From Benincasa hispida (Eukaryota > Streptophyta > Magnoliopsida > Cucurbitales > Cucurbitaceae), in contig NC_052352.1 in assembly GCF_009727055.1 (NCBI RefSeq), positions 20,273,876 to 20,337,875 on the forward strand: a stretch of 64,000 bases of DNA, read 5' to 3'. Shown one piece after another: positions 1 to 12,022 of the stretch. The translations under genes were made by a program, and so were the position numbers. The notes under the pieces were generated by a model, which was given only the letters and a program-made list of their open reading frames with translations, had not been told where the DNA came from and ran no database searches. Position 1 is the first letter of the stretch; each line of letters starts with the position of its first letter.

Positions 1-477
1 TATTAAAATTGTAATCTGAATCTGGAATCTTCAATAAGCAGGCAGTTGCTTGGGTTGAACAAGCAAACAGCTTGAAGGGCCAGACGGTGATGCTAAACGC
101 ACACGTTGAGGGCTGAGTAGCATGCAAGGGATAAGTTGGCGCAAGGTTGCACTAGAGCATGAGGTGCGCGACTAGATGTATGCATTGAGTATACGTTGAT
201 GTGCCACAAGTTAGGCGCGTGAGCTAAACGATTGGTGCAAAGGTTGCTATTCAATGGGCCATGCGATATGCTATGTTTTATGTGCTTAATGTTTATGAAG
301 CTATGCTGAATTTAAGTTTTCAATATTGATTTCGAGTTTTAATGCATAGTTTATGTTTTTAAAAGCTAGTCACTCATTGGGCTTCTAGCTCATGTTTTCA
401 AATGTTTTTCCCCCCAGGTACTGGTCACTTCCCAAAAGATAATCTACTGCTGCTCTGCCACTCAAGACTTAGGTTGA
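1..477. other. Unassigned, probably repeat-derived sequence
   Basis: No open reading frame of note and no terminal repeats could be identified. The stretch around 370-425, with a tract of C before a splice-acceptor-like cag, resembles the interior of plant LTRs, but I cannot place it in a family. It ends abruptly at about 478, where similarity to the second half of the copia LTR at 16033-17066 begins. The boundary is therefore a deletion or recombination junction and not a normal LTR start. Confidence 0.35.
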
Positions 478-1511
478 TGGAGCTTCAAGCTACAGGTCCA
501 TAAGGTCCCCTTGGTAACTCAATGGATTCATGTTGAGAATTAATTTTTGGGTTAGTTTGAAATGTTCAAATTAACAAGAGGGAATTGATTATATATGATA
601 TAATTAAATTAGTTCAATTATATATGATATAATTGATTTGATGTATTTGTTACATTATTTGATTGGAGGAATTAATATAAATATGATTCATATTAAATGT
701 CATAAAGGAGAAAAAGAACTATGGTTTACATATTACATATGATGTGATATTAAAACTATAGGTTATAAATATAATATGATAAATTAGTTATTATATTTAT
801 TTATAACAAAAACAATTATAAGATAATTGTGGCTCGTTCTTTTTCTCTATTAATCAAAAGGTTTTAATCAGTTTTAATAACTGATGGATAAAAGGAAAAA
901 TCATTTCAATTTTTCATGGATGCAACGCATTCGATCGGGTAAAAGAAAATAGTTATACGATAGCTTTCGAGAGAGTGAATGATTAAGTGTCGAGTTTGCT
1001 AGACGATAGCTTCTTACTACTCAATGATCGAGTATCAAAGTTTATACGATAGACTTTCTCATTCTCCCACTTACTCGATTTTTTACTTGATCGTATAGTT
1101 CCTCCTTCCCTCTACCAAATCCATACAAAGCCCACACTTCCTGGTTCTCACACCGAGAATACTAAGATAGCCTCTTAGTGGTGTCGAGTTTGTTATGCGA
1201 GGGTCGAGGATTAAGTCTTACTCAATTGTGTCCGAGGAACTAACAGTTCGTGTTATTCACTGGTTGTTTGTTGCGTTCGTAATTTTGATCGAGTTGGTTT
1301 GAACACTTGACTGTTGGATCGAGGGAATACTCGAAGAATAGTTCTTCAAAAGGTATGTCACTCTTTCCTTTGTATTTAACTTAATAGCATGTTGTAATTT
1401 ACTTAATGATGCATAACTATTGTTGTTTGATTGTAAATGTGTTGTTCTTTCACAATGGGTTTGGAACGATCTGCTTCCGCTCAACGGTTCTTTTGTTTAA
1501 GAGCTCTTTCA
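478..1511 (+). repeat. Truncated 5' LTR of Copia-1 (LTR-A family)
   Basis: Positions 478-1511 match 16033-17066 nearly base for base, including a purine-rich start, a run of ATATGATATAATT motifs and the shared end caacggttct...ctttca before the primer-binding site. The first ~1 kb of the LTR, which should begin TGTTGGG, is missing. The 3' LTR has a length of about 2,052 bp once its nested insertion is removed, so about half of this copy is lost. Confidence 0.85.
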
Positions 1512-1526
1512 ATTGGTATAAAAGCC
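1512..1526 (+). other. Primer-binding site of Copia-1
   Basis: The sequence attggtataaaagcc directly follows the LTR end ...ctttca. It differs at two positions from the usual plant copia site ATTGGTATCAGAGCC, which pairs with the 3' end of initiator methionine tRNA. It fixes the 5' LTR end and the plus orientation of the element. Confidence 0.8.
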
Positions 1527-1685
1527 AAGTTGTTCTGATATTCCAAATTCCATTGATGTATTTAATTACATTTGCAATCATGGTGGGTTTTCTGTTTCTG
1601 CAATGCATTTAAGTGTTAGATGTCGTTGTGGATGTGAATTGATGGATGTTTCGGGATGATTTCCTCTATTTGTTAAAGCTTTCTT

Positions 1686-3432
1686 TGTTGGGTTTTATGT
1701 CCTAAAAACTCGCAGTTTGTAAAATGATAAATATTTTTTTATAAATCAATATACTTGTTATTGATTTCATAAATTGTGTGAAAGTCTAAATCCAATAAAC
1801 TAAGACCCATGACTATTGTATGAGTACTTGAACTTTATGTGGAGACATAAGAGTGGATTAGGTTCGAGTAAATAGTTAAATGATCTATGGTACATGAATA
1901 AGGTGCGGTACCTTATTCTAGTAACACGATTGGATGCGGCCTACTCTATAGTTGTTACAAAGAGTTGTAAAGTGCTACATATGATGTGATCCTAATTTGT
2001 ACATGTTATGACATGAGGAGTGGGGGCGTCCTATGCAATGAGTTTTCATAAGATCATAACCAAGAAATAAGTCACTCTTATTTTATAACGTTGTTTACTG
2101 CATAAGACTGACTATTTCACCTAGATGACCTAGGTAACTCGATCTTAATCCTGAGCTAACTATGAACTCCTGTTTATTCGGGATTACCTTTAGATTTGTA
2201 TAGTTGAGGGTTGGCTCAATAGTGTCAGCTCAATAAGACTCCCATTTTAGGGGTAAGACCAAATAGATTGCTGGGGATATAGGGTGCAAGACGGAGTTCT
2301 CTCAAGTAGTGAATCCAAGCCTTGAACAATGAGTCCCACCCTCTCACTGGACTGAGACAGTTTAGTTGAGTGATTGGATCACAAACCAGTTGTTCATTAG
2401 AGGATCAGTAGGGATTTGAGGAATAAGACATAATCTCGGAGTAAAACAGATATTTGACCTAGCCATTATTACGAATAACCTGTGAAGGGTTGACTTGTTG
2501 ATTATGGTTAACGAATGGAGATTAATTTGGTCTAATGAGTTCAGTCAATTAATCTCGGATAGTCAGAGCCCATGATCTGTAAGTCCGCGAGGTCCCCCTA
2601 CTAGCTCATAACAGACTAGCTCTAGAATAACGTGATAAGTTAGTTTGAATCGTTCAAATTAGAATTAAGGGAGTTAGTAATTATATGAGATATAATTACA
2701 TGTTTAATTTGAGTATTAAACGGAATAGGAGAGTTTATATATATTTAAATATGATTAAATATATAAAGATGGATATGTGTTAAAATTAATTTAATATTTG
2801 ATATTAAATTAATTAAGTTTTATTTAATAATTAATTTATGAAATTAATTAAAATTTTCATTTTTAAAATCAAAATAGATTGTATAAAATCAAATGTTGAT
2901 TTTTAGATAAAATTGGAAAATTAGAAAAAAAAACACACAAAATGGAAAAAGAAGTTTTCGATTATTCATCACCTAAGTAGCTCACTCAAATGGCATTATC
3001 TTGGCCTTGTCTTCTCCAAGCATGAGCTGCAACTCATGCAACTCTTTTCTTTGCATGTTGATATGCAATATAATGAAGAAATTGGAGTGAAAATCGGGCA
3101 TGCAATCTATAGAGCTTTTGAGAGAAAATTTTGTTTGAAGAAGTGTTCTTCAGCTAGTTTTTTACAGTAAGCATTTCCCCTTCTACCCTTGATTCAAGCT
3201 TGTTTTGAGTCCCACAACTCAATCTAGAGTACTAAGAGAATAGTGGGGAAGATCTTGATGTGGTTTACAATAAGATTTGGAGAAGATAGCAACTGGTGAA
3301 GGAGCTTTGGAGAAGTTCTACAAGAGGTATGTCTTGAAACTCACTTGTCTCTACAAAAACATGCTTTATATTTTGCCAAAATTAGTGAATTTGAGTGCTT
3401 AGATGATTCTTATGCTTCCGCTGTTGTTGATA
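1686..3432 (+). mobile_element. Solo LTR-A in Copia-1 leader, TSD ttctt
   Basis: The stretch begins TGTTGGGTTTTATGTCC, the family's 5' end, and ends ...cttccgc plus about 21 bases, as in the other copies. It is flanked by ttctt at 1681-1685 and ttctt at 3433-3437. The last base is T instead of the expected A, so the terminal CA has mutated. At 1,747 bp with no internal coding region it is a solo LTR left by LTR-LTR recombination. Open frames here (for example 3345-3629) span its right border and are not genes. Confidence 0.8.
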
Positions 3433-3639
3433 TAATCCTACTTTCTTTACATTTCAAGTTAATTTGTAAGAGCCCTTGTGTTTTTGGGCATAACGACTTT
3501 ACTATCGAGTTTGTTTTCAAAATGTTTGAGTCTGTTAGAGTCGTTTGTGATGAAGCTTCAATGCATGGAGATGTCGTTCTCATTGAGGAAGAAGACCAAG
3601 GGTTGGTCATATCATGTATCCCAGGCTAAACAATTATTT

Positions 3640-6130
3640 AGATTTGGCTACACGATCATGTAGATAAGTTCTACTCGATCGTGTAGTATTTGCTAAACTA
3701 TCGCATGGTTGATGCTACGCGATCGAGTAAAGAGTTTACTCGATCGTGTAGTGTTGATTACTCGATCGCCTACACGCTGAGGTAAACGATATTGAGAATA
3801 TGATACTCAATGCATGGTAGGCGCGCGTTCTAAACGATCGAGTAGGCCAGCATGCTCATCGTATAATTGATGACGGGCAGAGATGCACGTCATTATAGGC
3901 CTTTTATTTAGAATTATAAGGGCTGTTAAGTAAAATATGAAGCGAATATGTTAGGAATTCATGAGAAAACGAGTTTGCATCGACCGGCATTAAGAATCTC
4001 AGCTAACCCCACTATTATGTGTTATTATGCGTTCAATTGTTTATTTTTGTAGCAACCGCAAAAAGCGATCGCATACGCGGAAGCAGGGCTATCGCAAAGA
4101 CGACCGCATGCGGGGAATCTCTCCATCGCAGAGGCGAACGCATACATTCTACGCAAGGATGTTGCGGCCATCAACCGCATACATCCATCACATAGAAATT
4201 GCGGCCGTCAAGCGAATACAGTCATGGTAGAGAGATTGCGGCTACATAATGATAACCATAATAGAAGGGCGACCGCAAGGTTGGTGGAATGCAAACATGA
4301 ACACATACCTTGGGAGTATCAAAATCTGATGTTGACATTTCACCTACCACACCGTTAGTAGCAGAGATTCAGAAAAGGACCATCGCGCCGCGAATGTCAG
4401 ATTTAGAGTAGGTTCATAAATGTTGTCGGCTATCAAGCTCTATAAATAGAAGCCGTTGAGCAGAATTTCAAATTATCGCAGGGTTTTCCACCTGAGGCTC
4501 CCTGCCTTGGGGCGGATACTTGTGATCCAGACCAAAACGTGAGAAGACAGCTTGAGAGTTCTTCATCCCCTTCAATCATTTCGAGTGACGATCGGAGCCT
4601 TCGCCGGAGTTAGAGCTCGAGAGAGTCTGCTCCACCGCCTATCCATGGCACCACCGGCAGCCTTGACACACATCTGCTGGAAGCAAGACATTGCTCCAGC
4701 TGGCCCTCCGTTTCTCTTCTTTTCTTGTATTGTATTACATTTTGGCTTAAGGAATTAATACAATTTGTGATCAATTCATTTCTATATTTTCCTTCAATTC
4801 TATCTCCATCTTCATTTACTTAGCATCCTTTACTTTCATTGCATCACTAAATAAGATTGCTAGAGTATCGTATACTTAATCATGCGGCATAGGAATAGGA
4901 AGCATGTAGCAAACCACCGGGAGGTGTGCATTGCGCGAGTGTTGTGAGAAAACCTTATTTGTTTAGTGTGAAGCTGTAGCAACGCTTGTTTATAAGCGGA
5001 CAAAATGTTTTTCTATGAGTAGAATCAGCAGCAACTAACGCGCCTGAGAGGTAAGTGGTTGGTCGCATTAAGCAATGTAAGCAAATGTTAACTAGGGATA
5101 GGAATAATCTTACGTCAGCCAGGTTTATGCGATTACCTTGTCTTATGAGCGCATCATTCATCATTTAGGCATACTTAGGAGAGTAGTCTAAAAACCAAAT
5201 CTAAGTCTCGGGAGAGCGGATTGGATCTCATAAGAAAGAATGGGGAACTTAGGAATAAGCTCTGTTTGCTACTACATAGTGTATGCACCCTTTAAGTAGG
5301 ATATGGTGGTATGCGATCATCTCGCTTATGTGTGAGAGCACATGAGTGGGATATAGAGGCTTAGAAATAGGCTTCTCGACACTATCGCATATACATCACA
5401 TGCGTCTACGTAAAGTGTGTATAGCATGATCGCATAGCTCGCGTTGGCTGGGGTTCCCTTAGTCGACAAGCTTAGTATTGCAGTGAAGACATCCTCGCCT
5501 TTTCATCTATTTTTCCATGCATTTTACTACGCGTTAACAGTTGTCGTGTCTCTAGCTCTTATTCATACTTCTACCACTTAATCTGTTGGTTAGGAGTAGG
5601 AGTAGTGCTTAGCTTATCACCCTCATTATTCTTTTATTTATTCATCGCATACACATTACCGCATAACATTTAGCTACAAGTCCATGAGTTCGACCTTGGA
5701 TCACCCGAGAAACTTGCGATCTCGTTATACTTGGTGAGAGCGCAAGAAAACTTGTGACAGGAATGCATGGTCATTGCATATGAGATTAACGCATACTTTA
5801 CATTCCAACGCATGACCACCGACGCATGAGAACCAACGCATAACCTAAGACATGCATCGCATATATTGGGTTCACAAATTTACATCATCAATAATCACTG
5901 GCTACTCGATCCTTGATATGCGATACTTAACGCTTGCTCCTCGATCGTTTAGACGACCATGCTTCATAGCATAGTTGCCGTCTACTCGATCATGCGTTAC
6001 ACGATGTGCACTGCTCGATCGCGTGGCCTTCATGCTTCATCACATAGTCAAAGGCACTCGATCCATGCTATATGATCATTTATACTCGCTTAGCGTTACT
6101 CGACGATCATAAGGAGAAGCTACATGATCA
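3640..6130 (+). repeat. CGATCG-rich cluster in the Copia-1 leader (split by LTR-B)
   Basis: The stretches 3640-3867 and 5896-6130 were contiguous before the LTR-B at 3868-5890 inserted. Together they carry many copies of short motifs of the form tACTCGATCG or CGATCGTGTAG in both directions, in an otherwise AT-rich leader. The same motif recurs in the LTR at about 930-1090 and 16480-16640. It looks like a degenerate short-motif cluster built on the palindrome CGATCG. No coding function is visible. Confidence 0.6.
3868..5890 (+). mobile_element. Solo LTR-B (copy 1), TSD ataat
   Basis: It starts TGATGACGGGCAG and ends ...CATCATCA, with ataat on both sides (3863-3867 and 5891-5895). It is 2,023 bp. 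A TATAAATA box at 4441-4448 sits at the equivalent place in all three LTR-B copies, which supports plus orientation and promoter function in the ancestral element. The sequence is dense in ATGCG and GCGATCGC words. No coding domain of the parent element occurs anywhere in the window, so the superfamily is unknown; 5-bp TSDs with TG..CA ends establish an LTR retrotransposon. Confidence 0.88.
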
Positions 6131-7889
6131 GGTAGCAAGGCTTCGGCTAGTGGTTCAAGACCCGGTTCGCCTGTTTGAACTGGTTGACTCGATGGGTTAT
6201 GTAATAATTATTTTTAATTCTAGTTTTTTAGGCTAATCATCCCGATCCATTAATTTTTTTCTAAATGTACATATGATGTATGTTTAATTATATGTCATAA
6301 AGTATGCCATCTAGTTTTAAAACCCACCATAGGTTATGCATTTATTGATGCATCATCTTTATATTACAAGAGTTATAATATAGTAGTTTGCATGATTAAA
6401 TTACAATAAAGCATGCTCATGCATCATATAATATAAGAGTTATAATATATGCATGCATTAAGCATATCCATGCATTGTCTTTGTATTATAAGTGTTATAG
6501 TATAAGGGTGTATGAAAGCATGTATGCTTCGTTCATTACAATTTATATAAGAGATATATATATATAGTAATGAATGAACATTGCATGAAGCATGACGCTT
6601 AGGTTAATTTATAAAAGTTATAAATACCTAATCTGGCTTAGCAATGTGATGGTTTTAGTTTTTCTTTTTATAAGAGTTATAATAGAAATTAGAATTAAAA
6701 TCAATAAGAAAGACATGAATCCAAACTTAGGCTTAAATCATGTTTTAAAAGAGTTTTAAAATTTGATTGAGATAAACCTAAGATCACAATTCTAATGAGA
6801 TTAGAAACCTAAGTTTAATCTTTGAATTGATTTAATAGGATTAAATTGACTAATAAAAGATTAAATATGTACCAAATCTATCTATAAGGGACCTTTTGTC
6901 TAAGGCAGGTTCTGTCTAGGCTGGGGTATTTGAGTTGACAGAAACGGAACACCCCTACCTGGGAACCTACCTGGCAAGGTGAATTAGATAGATTTGATGC
7001 ATGCATGAAAATTTGATGACAAACAGTTAAAGTGTTTAATAAGACTTGGTTCAAACTTGTTTAATTATCAAAGCAAGAGTTGGTTTTTAGCAATTTAAAC
7101 TCACAGTTAAATAAAATCAATAGTCAGATTGTCTAAGTTAATTTAACCCTAGGTAGAACATTCAGTGGGAGGTACTTAGGATATAGGATACTTCACTTAA
7201 ACCTTTACACATTTCTTCCTAAAAGTTCACACCGTGAGATCTATCCTCAGCTTCGTGGCACCTTGGGAGTGCCTTCTAAAGGATGGTGTTTGGGTAGGTT
7301 AATACCAAGGTGAATGGAGAGAATGTTCATAGTAAGTGGGAGTACGACATGTGACAACATATCCCACAATTTCTCTCATTAGGTTGGATAACATTTTTGT
7401 GCATCACCTCGAGGCACCCTGGAAGTGTCCCCCTAAAAGATGGTTGTATTTGCACAACTCTTTATCTGATCTCCTGAAAAGGATAAGGTTGTTTTAGTCT
7501 CTTGTCCTAATTTGTTTTTTTCCTACGGTGGGCGCATTAGGGCGGGACTCTAAGGCCTAAAATAGGGGGTTACACATACGTAAAATTGCTAAGGTTGTTA
7601 ACAAATTCTGGACCAAAAAAAATGGTGACTGTTAGATTCAGTTACAAAAGTTGTCTCTATCTAATGGTTGAGAATGTCTCATCCAAGTGAAGGGGCACTT
7701 ATCACCCCAACAATGACTTTTGTCCTGCCTTGCTGGGGCATCATTGCAAAATAGATACCTTTTCACTTAGGGTACATTAGAACTATTTTTGCTAAAACCT
7801 AAAATTAATGTTAAAAGTGGTAATGCAAATAAACTTATTAAGTTTGTTCTTGTTTTCAGCAACTCTTTAAAAATAGCAATCGCTACTTT
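5896..7889 (+). mobile_element. Copia-1 non-coding leader
   Basis: This is untranslated internal sequence between the primer-binding site and gag. From about 6170 to 7640 it is an inverted counterpart of 18440-17090, the leader of the minus-strand partner element. Shared landmarks include the aactggttgactcga block, the aacggaacacc block and the ttcacaccgt...cttcgtg block. No intact open reading frame is present. Confidence 0.7.
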
Positions 7890-8301
7890 AGCTCTTTTAG
7901 CCACTGATAAGTTGACATGATAAACACAATACCTATCATTGATGACCTCCGGTTCATCCTTACGAAGGAGTGTCCTCCTATTCCAACTCAAACTACCGTT
8001 CGAGTGTTCGAGAGGTATATGAAAAATGGACAGGGGCAAACGAGAAGGCCCAAGCTTACATCTTGGCCAGCCTGAATGACGTCTTGGCCAAGAAGCATGA
8101 GCCTATAGTCTCTGCTCATGAGATCATGGAATCCGTGAAAGGAATGTTCGGACAACCGTCCAGGTAGCTCAAGCATGAAGCTTTGAAGTTCATCTTCAAC
8201 TCCAAAATGAAGGAGGGTACATCTATTCAAGAACATGTTCTAAACATGATGGTCCACTTTAATGTGGCAAAGATGAACAAGGCTCGCATCAATGATAGCA
8301 G
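7890..8301 (+). pseudogene. Copia gag, N-terminal part (broken)
   Basis: Short conceptual frames read as copia Gag of the UBN2 type: LLATDKLT, then DDLRFILTKECP, then YILASLNDVLAKKHE, MFGQP and EALKFIFNSKMKEGTSIQEHVL. The frame changes near 7915 and again near 8035, with an in-frame stop after MFGQPSR at 8165. The gene is cut at 8301 by an LTR-B and resumes at 11687, where the sense of the protein continues directly. Gag would form the virus-like particle of the retrotransposon; this copy cannot. Confidence 0.82.
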
Positions 8302-11300
8302 TGATAACATGCAGAAATGCATGTTATTACAATGCAAAGATATAAAACAATGTGGGTATGCGACGATAAAAATATACAAAATCGTGTTCAAAAGCATTAA
8401 GTTGAGAATATTGCGATCGCATGCGTCCATCGCATTAAAGCAGCTAATTTACTTATTTTGTGCAGAAAAATGTGTGGGCGCAAAGCAAATTGCAATCCAA
8501 GGAATTTGGTGTCTGAGCACAGTGGAAGATTGCGACTGCAAAGTCATGCGATCATATGCGCTCGTAAAGTTTTACTCAAGAAGGTAGCCGCATAAAGACG
8601 GCGTGATGCGCTATTTTTATGAGGTGAAATTATGGAATGAAATGTGGTAATGGAAATGCATTGAGCAACAAGTTTTCTCAATGGAATCTAAGTATAAATT
8701 CCACTGAGTTTCCTGGTAAGTCCAGGGTCAAACTCAGAGACTAAGGAAAATGGTATGCGGTGATGATTTTTAAGAAGACTTTACGGTAACCAATCAATCA
8801 AATAGTTGTTTTGGGTTGTTGTTGCAGTGTAAAATAAATGTACGCGATGGAGTTACAAAAAAAGTAGATAATATGGAAGATGCGATAAGTATGCAATGAC
8901 CGGGTTGAGAAGGGGTCGGCTAACGCTTCCTAGGATGCATTCATGTTATGCGATCATGCAACACACATACAATAGCAAACCATCTCTTGACGCAAATGCT
9001 ACGGCTTCTAATACTAGAACACATATGATATATGCGATGAGTCTATAAGACCTACACATAAGCCTCTATTCTTATCTATGCAATGACAAAATGACACACA
9101 CACAAATAAGGCGACCACATAATATCCTAATCTATCTCTAGGGTGCATGTGATGCAAGTTGGAAAACAGAGCTTATCTCTAAGTCCCTATCTCTCGCTTA
9201 TGCAGATCTAATCTTACTCTCTCGAGTCTAGATTCTAACTTAGCTCTCTCAAGTCTTAGGTTCTTTCTTCAGACTCTCTCTCGAGTAGCTCTAAAGGGGT
9301 GTTGGGCACAGCATAAAACAAGATAATCACATGCGATGAAGATCCTAGGTCATGTTAGCTTATTTCTTCTCAACCCATTCGATAAATTTAGCTACTCATG
9401 CATGCTTCCAAGAGAGTGAGCAGATGTAGATAAAGAAATTTCATTGTATAGCTATAGAGTTGAAATACAAAATAACAATGCAAGATGAGAATAAAAAGCC
9501 TGGTAGCAATCTCTTGCTTCCCAAGGCTTTTACACTGTCTTTTCTACTCTGTTCAAAAGATAGTCTCACTCTCACGAGAGTCGGCCCGCTCTCTGCTTTT
9601 CCATGCCTCTGGGTTCTCTCTCAAGTTGCCCTGAGTGATCTTCCAATGTCTCTTCCCTTCTCTCGCTCCACCTTCTAAATAAAAAGGAAAACTATGAACA
9701 AGGCTATTCTATCTAAGAAAAAATTCTCTAATTGTCTGAACTCCTTTGTTGAAGGTTGCCTTTGGTATTTATAGAGCTTTGGGGTGAAAGGCGGCTTCTC
9801 TCTTATGATTGCACAGATAGGATGGCTTTAATTCTCTGACTGATGCGCCGAACATTTGTCACCGAAAAGCTGAGTGTACTTGCTATAGTAGACCGTTAGT
9901 GGCTTTTCAACTTAATTCGGACTCGACCGTCATCAGCTTTCTGTCCCATCGTGGTTAATTATGCTTTTCACCCAGATGCGCCCACCAAGTTGCGTCAGCT
10001 CTATGCGGCAATCCTTCTTGAGTAGATGTTTGCGAGTATAAATCACCGTAAAGCCTTGCGGTAACGCTACGCTCGTTCGTTGATTTCTTGTGATCGCGCT
10101 TTCTGCTTTACGTCAATGCATATTCTGCATAAAAATACAAATGTTAACTATTTTTATGCGATGAACGCATGCAAACGCAATATTAAGAACTTAATGCTTT
10201 TTGGACGCAATCTAACATATTTTATCAACACAAACTTTCATTGTTTAATAACTTAGCACTATAATAACATGCATTTCTGCCCGTTATCACGGCGCATTAA
10301 GGTGAAAGCATAATAAATCATGATGGGACAGAAAGCTGATGACGGTCGAATCCGAATTTAGTTGACAAGTCGTTAATGACACACTGTAGCAAGTACATTC
10401 AACTTTTCAGTGACCATTAATCGATGCATCAGACAGAAGAATTTATGACCACCCATCATTGCAATCATTTGAGAGAAAAGCTTCTTCACCTTGAGCTCTA
10501 TAAATACCAAAGGCCACCATTGTTAAGGGAGTTCCAGTTTTGGGAGTTCTGAGTTCGAATTCTACACAGTTCACCATATACATAGAAGATAGATCATAGA
10601 TAGCCGTTAGTCTGTAATTCTTATACTTAGAAGGTGGAGGCGAGCGAAGAGAAGAAGATGTCGAGAGATCACTCCTAGGTAGCTCGAAAGATTGCTGGGA
10701 GGTGCTGCAAACGGAGAGAGGGTTGACGCTTGCGAAAGCAAGAACATTCTTTTTGGCAGAGTAGAGTAAAAGACAGTGTAAAAGCCTCGGGAAGCAAGAC
10801 ATTGCTATCGGGCTTCTACACTGTTGTTTTGTATTCTAACTTTATTTATGGAATTTTCATCTAAAGATCTGTTCAATCTCTTCACATGTCGTATAAGTAG
10901 CTAAATTTCTGAATGGGTTGAGAAGCACTTAGCTAACATGACCTAAGATCTTTATTTTATGTGATCATCTTGTCTTATATATGCGTCCTTCACCTTTAGA
11001 GATACTTGAGAGAGTAGTCTAAAGAAAGAACCTAGACTTGAAAGAGTCAAGTTAGAATCTAGGCTTAAGAGAGTCAGATTAGAACCGCATAAGCAAGAGA
11101 TACAAACTTAGAGATAAGTTCTATTTGCTATCATGCATCGCATGCACCCTAGAAATAGGATATGATAGTATGCGGTCACCTTGTGTATGTATGTATCATT
11201 CATCATTGCATAGACAAGAAAAAAGGCTTAGACATAAGTCCTATCGACGTTATCGTATACATCGCATGCGTCCTAGAATTAAGAACTATGACATTTACAT

Positions 11301-11681
11301 TGAGAGATGACATGCTGTTGTGTGTATGTAGCGTGATCGCATAACTTGAACACAATCTTAGGAAGTGTTCGCTAAATCCCTTCTCAACCCGTTCCCGGCA
11401 TACTCATTGTAACTTCCACTATCATCAACTTTTTACTCAATTCCACCGCATAGGATCTATACTTAAACAATACACCAACCAAACTTATTTGTTTTTGTCA
11501 CTGCAAAGGAATCAAAATTTACGAAGGCATAATATCTCAGTAGTCCTTGTGTTCGACCCTAGACTTACCAGAAAACCTAGTAAGATTTATACTTGGGTTT
11601 TACTAGGAAAACTTGCATGTGCAATGCAAAATTCACCACCGCAATTTCATGCCATTATTTCATCACATTCGTAATGCATCA
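8302..11681 (+). mobile_element. Solo LTR-B (copy 2) in gag, TSD agcag, itself interrupted
   Basis: It starts TGATAACATGC at 8302 and ends ...AATGCATCA at 11681, between agcag at 8297-8301 and agcag at 11682-11686. After removal of the inner element (8604-10289 plus one TSD) the LTR is 1,689 bp, almost the same as the 1,686 bp inner copy. The TATAAATA box lies at 10499-10506. The gag frame joins cleanly across the empty site, which independently confirms both borders. Confidence 0.92.
8604..10289 (-). mobile_element. Solo LTR-B (copy 3), reverse orientation inside copy 2, TSD cggcg
   Basis: Read on the minus strand it starts TGATAACGGGCAG (at 10289) and ends ...AGCGCATCA (at 8604). The flanks are cggcg at 8599-8603 and cggcg at 10290-10294. 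The TATA box on the minus strand is at 9766-9773. Because it sits head to head inside another copy of the same family, the region looks like a large inverted repeat; the two TSD pairs show it is two separate insertions. Confidence 0.92.
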
Positions 11682-11686
11682 AGCAG

Positions 11687-11945
11687 CCAAGTTAGCATTA
11701 TTCTGGAGACATTGCTAGAAAGCTTCCTACACTTCATAAGCAACACTGTTCTGAACAGGGTTGATCACACCCTTATAACTCTCCTCAACGAGTTGCATAC
11801 ATTCCAATCCTTACTGAAAAGCAAGGAGAAGAAGATTGGTGAGGCAAATGTTGCTTCATCATCTAAGAAGTTCCATCGAGGTTTGACCTTAGGAACTAAG
11901 TTTGCACCTTCTTCTTCCAACACTTAAAGTGGAAGAAGAAGAAGG
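11687..11945 (+). pseudogene. Copia gag, C-terminal part (broken)
   Basis: Continues the Gag frame after the LTR-B insertion: SQVSIILETLLESFLHFISN, then LITLLNELHTFQSLLK and a KKFHRG segment, typical of the C-terminal half of copia Gag. A stop at about 11925 ends the frame, and a lysine/glycine-rich linker follows out of frame. The protein before and after the insertion matches the family order, so the two parts belong to one ancestral gene. Confidence 0.8.
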
Positions 11946-12022
11946 GTAGTAAGGGGAAGGGGAAAGCGCCTACTAACCCACAACCTGCCGCTCTTTAGGG
12001 TAGGCGACCAACGCTGGTTTAA

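Noticed and set aside
3345..3629. 94-codon plus-strand frame
   Set aside because: It crosses the border of a solo LTR and its TSD, so it cannot be an ancestral gene.
8183..8587. 134-codon plus-strand frame
   Set aside because: Its first part is gag and the rest is LTR-B; it spans the insertion site at 8302.
8302..11681. A DNA transposon with ~300-bp terminal inverted repeats
   Set aside because: The inverted ends are explained by two LTRs in opposite orientation, each with TG..CA ends and its own 5-bp TSD.
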